From Strigamia acuminata (lineage: Eukaryota; Arthropoda; Chilopoda; Geophilomorpha; Linotaeniidae), in the NCBI GenBank assembly GCA_949358305.1, contig OX442314.1, forward strand, positions 59,095,369-59,159,368: a stretch of 64,000 bases of DNA. The letters are read 5' to 3'. Below the pieces are notes generated by a model. The model worked only from the letters and a program-made list of their open reading frames with translations, was not told the origin of the DNA and searched no databases. The position numbers and the translations under genes were made by a program. Of this stretch, positions 57,138 to 64,000 are shown piece by piece (position 1 is the stretch's first letter; every line of letters begins with the position of its first letter).

Positions 57138-58569
57138 ACCTGAGCTTTGCCGCTTTTTATATTTGCCAACATAAAAATTACAAAATATATGTTGAGGTTT
57201 TTCTTGTCCTCAACAACAGTGGTGTTGCTGAGTAGCCAATGTAATGCTTTAACCATTGCCTTATATTATTCATATTGGCGTTGCAGGTATGTTGGAAATT
57301 TCTTTAAAATACAAGCAGTTAAGTGCTTGATCGTTTAAAAAAACCTTATACTAATAGCTTACACTTAAATCGTACACTTACTACACATTATCCACGTCAC
57401 GGACTTTATTAAAATCCTTCTTTCTCTTTTACTTAACTCCTATTATAATTTTGTATCTTTAATACTTTTTTACATTTTCTCCCCATTATCTTAGTTTCAC
57501 CTAATTTTTTTTTTGCCTCCATCACCAGGTCCCAGCCTTTTCAAAGGCGGGAGAGAACTGGCGCCAACGTAGAAGTTATTTAACGAGGTTGTTTCCTTAG
57601 AAATCGCAATACCACGCACCTGTTGTCCGAATAAAGGACAATAGTCATCGCTGCATGTCTGACAACTGTTAATCTGCAAGGATAGTGCTAAGAAGGGTCA
57701 GACCTCGATAAAAGAAGTTCAGATTTAATTGCAACCACTTGCAGCAGTACTGCACTTTTGCTCTAAGTCTTTTTCCCTACACTTTTGCTGTACGTAATTT
57801 TCCTCCCACTTATGTTCAAGATGGATTATTGGTTATTGCAACAATCAAAAGGTAAGGATGGTGCCGGATCCAATCACAGGTCAGCGATTGTCCTATGCTC
57901 AGAGCCCGGAACTTCCTGGTTCTAAACATAGCCCTGACCTGACTACCATTCTGTGCTAGGAAATCTTACCCACGTGTAATGATAATAAATTACGCCATTT
58001 CAAGCTATACTCAACTTCAGCATTGTTTCTTCAAAGCTTCTTTTGTGTTAAAATTGGAAGAAGCAAATGTAGATGGCTTGCAAAAATGGATAGAAGAGTT
58101 TGAAATTGTAATAATAAGTTAAGCGACTCATGATTTAACAAAGCAAGTGAAACTCTTTAACAGCAACCCAATATGGAATGGCATTACAAATGGAAAATAC
58201 CTAAAGCCTGCATATTTCGCAACATCACAGTATCAAATGCACCAGCTGGCTATGCCCAGGGCATCTGAAAAAGGTTGGTCCGAGATAGCGAGGTTTTTCT
58301 TCTTTATTTTCTAATTTCTTCTATAGCTTTGTCTTTGTATCAAATTATTATTATTATTTTTTTTAATTTTATTTTTTTAAATTTTATTATTTTTTAGGTA
58401 AGTTTAATTTTTCTTTCTCCACTTTTTTTTGCCTCCATCACCATGTTCCTCAGTGATCAAATCCATGACCTCAACTGCTCGGGTGTCACTTGATTAGTGG
58501 CCAACTTCAAAGTTAAGGACTGGACTCGTAGAGTCTACCTTCTCATAAAAGGAAGAAAAGCCTGTTGAG
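57138..58569. other. repeat-derived or unique DNA with a decayed coding stretch
   Basis: 57985-58275 reads in pieces as SFVLKLEEANVDGLQKWIEE, then WNGITNGKYLKPAYFATS with a stop between them. It looks like an old coding sequence, but I do not recognise it. The rest shows no feature. Confidence 0.3.
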
Positions 58570-59020
58570 ACACCGTCCAGTACAGTTTTCATCGAAGGCG
58601 CTCCTAAGACCCCAGTGGTTATTAACGAGAGAGGATGGAATATTCTAAGTTGGGCTCGAGCTCATCCAGAACTCCTTCCGGCCAATCTTGGCCCAGCGGG
58701 AACCACTACACCTCCGGAGATTGTTAAAAGCGCCGAGACAACTCGACAACATTTCGTGATCCCTAAAATTCAGCATAAGAAGGATGATTTCGGTAGAAAT
58801 ACTCTGTAATCCTCCAATTGATCCATCCAAGCCTAGTACAAGTCGTCAACGAACGGTGGAAGGGATCAAGCACAAAGAGACATCTCCACCAAGAGGGAGA
58901 AAACGAACCCGCGTCTCTGACGAAGATGCATCAAAAGCTGTATCTAGCCAAAACAGCTCTAAACGAGAGTATGTCACGTATAACGAGCCAGATAAGGAGC
59001 CTAAGAAAGAAGCTCGATAG
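58570..59020 (+). pseudogene. broken ORF of unknown family
   Basis: Two overlapping frames, 58570-58809 (includes VINERGWNILSWARAHPELL) and about 58796-59020 (includes PPRGRKRTRVSDEDASK), look like one protein split by a frameshift near 58800. It is charged, Ser/Lys/Pro-rich and Gag-like in composition, but no motif identifies it. It ends about 50 bases before the LTR at 59070. Confidence 0.35.
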
Positions 59021-59069
59021 GAGCGGAATTACAAGATATCAGAATTCCACCGGAAGCTTCACCAAAGTA

Positions 59070-59678
59070 TGTTGTAACCTTGGTTCCGGTAAATAAACTT
59101 AATGCAATATCTTACAAATAACACTCTTTATTTGACACTTTAAATACAATAGTAATAATACTTAAGGTTGGTCTCGGATCCTTGTTGGTCGGATACGATT
59201 GTTGCTGCACGGCAGTCTTACACGTGGCTTCTACTGTTGTCTAGGGTAATGGCGTCTGGCGAAACACGTGTTCGCAAACGCTTCGCTTCGGGAGATATTA
59301 CAATCGTAGTATTGCTACGATAATATCTGTGACTTCTGATTTATAGATGTAATTGGCAACGGGCATCGATCCTCTATCAATCCGGTAAAACGGCCTGATG
59401 GTGAGGTGGTGATGCTAATGTTGCTCTGGTATCTATGAAGTGGCGGTTTCCAGTCAGACACGGGTTTAAATACTGGCTGGACCGGAAATGACGTATTCGC
59501 ATAAATTCGGAGAATTATGCAAATTCATGACGTTGTCACGTCAGTCCCGCAGAAACGGTAAAACTAGTATAGCTAGTTTTCTCGCAATAATCTGACAATC
59601 ATTTATTATAAATACTAAAATCACTATTTATTAAGTCCTAACTAATTAAAACACTTTTGTGACCTCGTGGTCACCACA
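59070..59678 (-). repeat. 3' LTR of a second LTR retroelement
   Basis: On the - strand it runs TGTGGTGACC...GGTTACAACA (609 bp), with TG...CA ends and an imperfect terminal inverted repeat. AATAAAG near its 3' end is the likely polyadenylation signal. It follows the polypurine tract and ORF described next. The partner LTR is outside the window. Confidence 0.65.
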
Positions 59679-59690
59679 CGTCCCCTCCTC
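59679..59690 (-). other. polypurine tract of the second retroelement
   Basis: The - strand sequence GAGGAGGGGACG abuts the LTR start, the expected position of a PPT. Confidence 0.55.
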
Positions 59691-59755
59691 AGCAATGTTG
59701 TTATGGGATTTACAATTAAATAACAAACATTGCGAAAACTACAATAAGTCTCGAT

Positions 59756-62674
59756 TTACTTCTTCTCAGGTGATCCCTTGGGAACATCCGGAGGCGGAGG
59801 TGGAGGTGGATCTTCATTTACAGGTGGCTTAACCACTTCTGAAGTCGTTGGTCTGGTGATTGGCGGCATCGAGGTGAGACGTGACGAACGATCGCTCGGA
59901 TCTTCGAACTCCCCGATGAAGTATCGATTGTGGCCGCCGACTGGTTCGTAGGGGGCGCCGACTCGTTCATGTACCCAGATACGCGAAAGGAAGGGAGCCA
60001 GGCCCTGATTGGTATGGTGGATCTTCTGGGCCTCGGCCGGATTCTTCGGGGCGCGGTGTGCACGCAGCAGACGTTGGTGCTGAATGAAATCGACGCCTGG
60101 ACCCGCCTCTAGAGTTCGCTCCATCCATAAGTAGAGCGAGTGGCCGTGGTCGCTCGATCGCTTGATCCTATTTTTCGTCTTCTGGGTCATCGTCAAACTC
60201 GGGTAGTAGTGTTTGAGTTGTGCGTCGATCGGAGGCAAAGGTTTCGGCTCTATCGTCTTTTTGGGTCGCAGGATCTTCGTCTTCGTCTTTGGTCTTCGAA
60301 TCACCTTCTCTGCGTCCTTGGTCGGGACTAGTCCTTCGGGGAACTTTATTGTCTCCTCTGGAGTGGCTGTCGGGACTGTCTGGCTCGCTGAAGCCTCGGG
60401 AAGAGGTTCGTTGGTTTGTGTGACCGGTTCGCTTTGTGGTAAAGCCACAGCTCGGACCACTTGATATGATCGTTCCGGGTCGGCGTCTTCTGCAATTAAC
60501 TGCGCGCGGACTTGGATACAGGAAGGGACCAATTTTAGCCATCGCTCGACGAGAGCGGGAGGCAGTAGAAAACTTTCGTGTGCGACGACTGCCCAGGCTG
60601 CGAGTGCCACACGGGCATTTCTAAATGTGGACGCGGCCAACACAAGTGACATCATGTCGGTGAGCACGACTGTCGTACGCGCTGTTCGTGACGGATGATC
60701 CCGTCCAGGGCTCTTGGTGAATTCGATGGCCGCTCCTTGGATGTTTGTTATCGCAATCTGCATCGTCCTGGCTTGATATTCGTCGATGTCGGACACCATC
60801 TCTTTCGCTTGTTCGATTGTGGTTGTGTCGAGGAACGACTGTAACTCGTACGGTGTTGGGTCGAACTGGATTGTGGCCCGAGCGTTCGCAGATTGGTCGT
60901 TAGAAGTCGGTCTTGAAGACATCTGGTCGTTCTTATCGGCTCTAACCACTGTCGCTAATTTCGAATTAATTAAAACTCGTTGAATATCTGGTTCGGGCTC
61001 ATCCCAAACAATCGGCGTTCTCGACGTAGAAATCTCGCTTCGTGTTTCTTCCGGTACGGCCGGGAAGATTGGTCCAAAACGATCTTGTCTTCGTTTGAGT
61101 TGTTCAAAGGAGCTCAGCGATGTCGGGGCTCCAATAATTACAGTCTTTCGAAAGGCGCTGGGCAAACTGGAGGGTACGCTGCTAACTGGCCTCGCTGGCG
61201 CCTTGATGAACACGCTCGGCACCGACGTTATACTCATTTCGATCGATTTGGTTGGTCGGTAGACAGGTTTCGACTGTTCGTTCTTGACCTTCAGGACTGC
61301 TGCTACCATGTCGGCTTCGGTGTATTTCTTTTCTTGTTCCGGTACGATCATCGGCTCTACCGATTGTTCGTGTTCGACTGTCATTGGCACTTCTTGACGA
61401 ACTTCTACTTGTAGGGTTTTTTGTTCATCGACCTCGCGGGGCTTCTCGGAACGTCTCCAGGTTTCTGTTCGTGGCCTCGACAACCTGAGACATCCGCGTT
61501 GATTCGGTCGGTTTCTAGAGTAGCGAAACGTTTCGACTTCTCGTGGCTTCTCGACTCTGGGTTCTTGTCTCGGCGAGGGTTCTCGAGCGTGTCGGTAGTA
61601 GACTCGAGGGTGAGACTGTGATCGACCTTGCGTGTTGTACGACGTGCTTGGCTGATCCAGGCGTCGCCGTTTGTTGTCGTGTGTGCGATTTAGTAATTCG
61701 TTCGAGAGTCGCTTCTCCGCTTTCTGTCGTTTACGCCCAAAGATGCCCAAATAGTGGAGTTGGTGCATCGCTTTTTGTGATGTGATAAATCCATGTTTGG
61801 GTCGCCAATCGGGGACATCGGGTCTTTCTCCTTGCACCTGGCTTAACCAAGTTTTTATCTCTTCTGTCGAATACCCGGCTGGTTTCAGTATTTTGAAAAG
61901 GTCTTGATACGCCGTCCGTCTGACTTCGTTATAATAGTCTCGGTGTATCTGCCGACGTTCTTCGTCTGTAGCGGCGTTTTGCCACTTCTTGAGGACAGCC
62001 CACTCTTCGGGCTCGCTTGGATAGTCCTTTTTCAAAAACTTGTTCAGGAGCGGTGCTGGTGCGTCGTCGCGTTCTGGAATTTCGGCCCTCAGTGCGTCGC
62101 GCATCTTTTCTGGGAAGTAGTGTATCAGGGTCTCCTGACTCGCCCAGAATCGCGATCGGGCTCTGGATGCGGTGAGCCGAATGTGCCATGGGCCAGCGTC
62201 GATGTCGTCTTCTAACGCTCTTCGATATGGAGTCGGGATCTCGCTCCTCCAGAGTGTACCCGAAGATACGTTTTGCGGATCGATGGGTCCCCACGTAAGT
62301 TGGTGTTCCGGCTGAGGAATGAATAATAAAAATTAGATTTTGTCACATTCCGAATTTGGATTCAAGATGGCGCCATGGTCGACCATGTGCTTTTTACACG
62401 TGTTGAATTTTTTAATAAAGGTTTTCGTAATTTTTTCGTATTGTTGAAATAAAGATGTTTTCTTTTTACGAATATTGTTTCACGTGTTTTTCGTGGTTTA
62501 GCCACGAATTAAATTCTTTGTTAATTTTACCTTTTCGTTACTATCGGGCTTTTCCCGATTCTCTTCTGGTTCAACCTCGTCCCATCTTGCGGGATCGTTC
62601 CATTCGTCTTCGCTCGGGTCCCGATCCATTTCTTCCTCCTCGTTGTCGGGTGATTGCTTCCAGTTTCTTCGCAT
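59756..62674 (-). CDS. predicted spliced ~899-residue ORF downstream of integrase, family unknown
   Basis: Exon 1 runs 62674 to 62531 (48 codons from ATG; very acidic, NEEEEMDRDPSEDE). The intron has GTAAAA at 62530 and TTCATTCCTCAG ending at 62312. Exon 2 runs 62311 to 59756 (851 codons). Both splice ends are phase 0. The 782-codon part from ATG 62104 is open on its own. Regions: a charged helical N-terminal part (about 50-260); an Arg-rich, Pro/Ser-rich middle; a predicted helical block with MMSLVLAASTFRNARVALAA; and a C-terminus ending in a Pro run and KGSPEKK. No signal peptide, membrane anchor, zinc knuckle or catalytic motif is seen. It occupies the env position of an LTR element but lacks env traits. 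An accessory, structural or captured gene is possible. Confidence 0.6.
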
Positions 62675-62921
62675 TTCTTGATTTAATTTGTTGGTTGCGA
62701 TTTTTGTCAAACACCTGTTGTCGTCGTGACAGAACGCGGAGTGCAAAGTTGAAAGGGTAGTCGAGGTTAAGTATCTTGATTGGCTTTCGTATGTAATACG
62801 TAGTTGATTGTTGGAGTCTCCTTGTGATTGTTTTTGTCCCTAGGAGGTCGGGGTAATTACGTCATATTGTTTTGTCGCTTTTGATTGGTTATGCCAACCA
62901 TTTTGGATTTTTCTTGCTTTA

Positions 62922-63880
62922 TCATGTCCTCCCGGTGATTTTACCGTCCTTTATAAACGGGTTTGGTACCTTTTTTCTTGTACTTTGTCGTGTTATAGGT
63001 TTCGGTATTTTACTTCTCGATCGTGTGGATCTTTTAGTAATCTCTATTTCTTTTTCAGGAGTTTTAGGAGTTTCTTCGTTAACTGCTGCTTCCTCCCCTC
63101 CTAAATTTCCATCTGGGGCGCTAGTTAGTTCGGCGCTGTCTGGAGTTACGTGAATCGTATTTTCGTTCAAGTCTGAAACGGTGGCAACGTCGTCGAACAT
63201 ATCTCGTATTGTGGGCGATGGAGATGGCTGCGTTTGGTCCTCGGCCCATTCTTCTTGTGGAAATTCCGGCAAGTAAGGCGTCAGTTCTCGAGCGTGGATT
63301 GATCGAAAATTTACATTATCGGCCAAACGTTGCAGCGAAAATGCGTTCCCGCCGTGGGCTTTGGTAATTACGTATGGGCCGTCTCGTTTGTCGGCTAAGC
63401 CGGCATGAATCCCTTTATCTGCACTGGATAAAATGTGAGTGTCTTTCCATACGAGATCATTGATTTTGAAATTACAAAATTGTGTGTTCTTTTCAGACTT
63501 TTTCACTCGTTCGCGCATGTCAAACACATGTGACATCATATGTTTGTAGGTTGCCGAAATTGCTTGTTCTAGTTGATATACGTAGATGTGAGGATTTTTT
63601 GGATCGACTTTTCGAATTCCTTCTGGGATGCGTGGATCCCAGGGCACTCGTAGCTCTCGAGCGAAGTTGAGATAAGCCGGGGAAAAGCCGCGGTTTCTCG
63701 AAATGGTCGTTCGGATGCTAAATGCTATTTCTTTAAGGAACTCGTCCCATTTGGAATGTACGTCTGTGAAAATAGCAAGCGCATATTTTATGTCGCGGTT
63801 GAGACGCTCCACGGGATTAGCCCGTGGGTTATACGTTGACGTAAATGATGGTTGAATGTCGAATTGATTGCAGATTGCAG
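62922..63880 (-). pseudogene. Ty3/gypsy integrase, C-terminal half
   Basis: The frame contains YNPRANPVERLNRDIKYAL, the integrase core end with its catalytic Glu, then SPAYLNFARELRVPWD, the GPY/F-type module (DGPYVITKAHGGNAFSLQ) and an acidic/basic tail (KRSTRSRSKI). The two Asp residues of the D,D-35-E triad would lie upstream, but the homology stops at about 63880 where other sequence begins. It reads in the same direction as the ORF at 59756-62674 and lies 248 bases before it, so both probably belong to one element. Confidence 0.8.
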
Positions 63881-63884
63881 ATTG

Positions 63885-64000
63885 GGGGCTGCGTTAATGC
63901 AGATGCACGAAATCGACGGTACCCAACAAGAAGTACCCACAATCTTCATCAGCCGGAAGATTCAAGCCGCCGAGAAAAATTACTCAGCAACCGAGCTCGA
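63885..64000 (+). pseudogene. Ty3/gypsy RNase H fragment, cut by window edge
   Basis: The + frame reads GAALMQMHEIDGTQQEVPT, then FISRKIQAAEKNYSATELE. This is the RNase H pattern GAVLxQ...SRxLxxAExNYxxTExE of gypsy pol. Its orientation is opposite to the adjoining integrase, so it belongs to another copy or to a rearrangement. It continues beyond the window. Confidence 0.75.

Noticed and set aside
59756-62674. Naming the long ORF an envelope gene
   Set aside because: Only its position suggests env; no signal peptide, cleavage site, disulfide pattern or membrane anchor is visible.
1-64000. tRNA and rRNA genes
   Set aside because: No cloverleaf with A/B box pairs or rRNA core sequence was recognised by reading; a covariance-model scan would be needed to exclude tRNA genes.

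Overview
The window is eukaryotic and most likely from an arthropod. It is AT-rich with GC-rich exons, has GT/AG introns and AATAAA-type signals, and carries transposable elements of types common in invertebrates. The one clearly recognisable host gene is a two-exon NK2.1-class homeobox gene (orthologue of Drosophila scarecrow and vertebrate Nkx2-1/TTF-1) on the + strand at 5781-7743. The species cannot be determined from the sequence alone.

Layout. 1-5 kb holds AT-rich DNA with three small fold-back or MITE-like elements (1161-1460, 1517-1764, 4176-4695). 5.2-7.9 kb is the homeobox locus with a GC-rich 5' flank. 8-36 kb is gene-poor and dominated by AT-rich minisatellite arrays (near 8.4, 10.6-11.5, 13.9-14.6, 22.8-23.3, 24.1-24.7, 26.3-26.7, 27.1-27.9, 29.7-30.3 and 31.3-31.7 kb). 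One array (13.9-14.6 kb) is interrupted by a complete, apparently very young Ty3/gypsy-type LTR retrotransposon on the - strand (14557-21902). It has LTRs of equal length (545 bp) that look identical by eye, a PBS-like site, a PPT, gag, pol, and a -1 frameshift heptamer beside the gag stop.

36-57 kb is a mosaic of nested transposons. Two diverged copies of a composite repeat (copy A about 37.8-41.8 plus 45.3-45.6 kb; copy B about 48.0-55.3 kb) carry remains of a BEL/Pao gag, a Ty3/gypsy integrase and a THAP/P-type transposase. Copy A has been hit by a solo LTR (38473-38936) and by a complete 3.5 kb P-element-like transposon with an intact five-exon, 885-residue THAP transposase (41772-45262). 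Copy B supplies the empty sites for both insertions, so their boundaries and target duplications can be read directly. A FLYWCH zinc-finger fragment, a BEL/Pao pol fragment, another MITE (55525-56036) and a dispersed LTR-like repeat (36.8, 56.5, part at 28.4 kb) fill the rest. Two well-formed orphan exons (37466-37594, 37665-37781) may be the end of a small host gene.

59-64 kb is the 3' part of a different LTR retroelement on the - strand: integrase C-terminal half, then a long predicted spliced ORF of about 899 residues in the position where errantiviruses carry env, then a polypurine tract and a 609 bp LTR. I do not recognise the long ORF, and it shows no signal peptide or membrane anchor. 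It is the best candidate for something undescribed here. The element is broken on its 5' side, where an RNase H fragment of opposite orientation abuts the integrase at the window edge.
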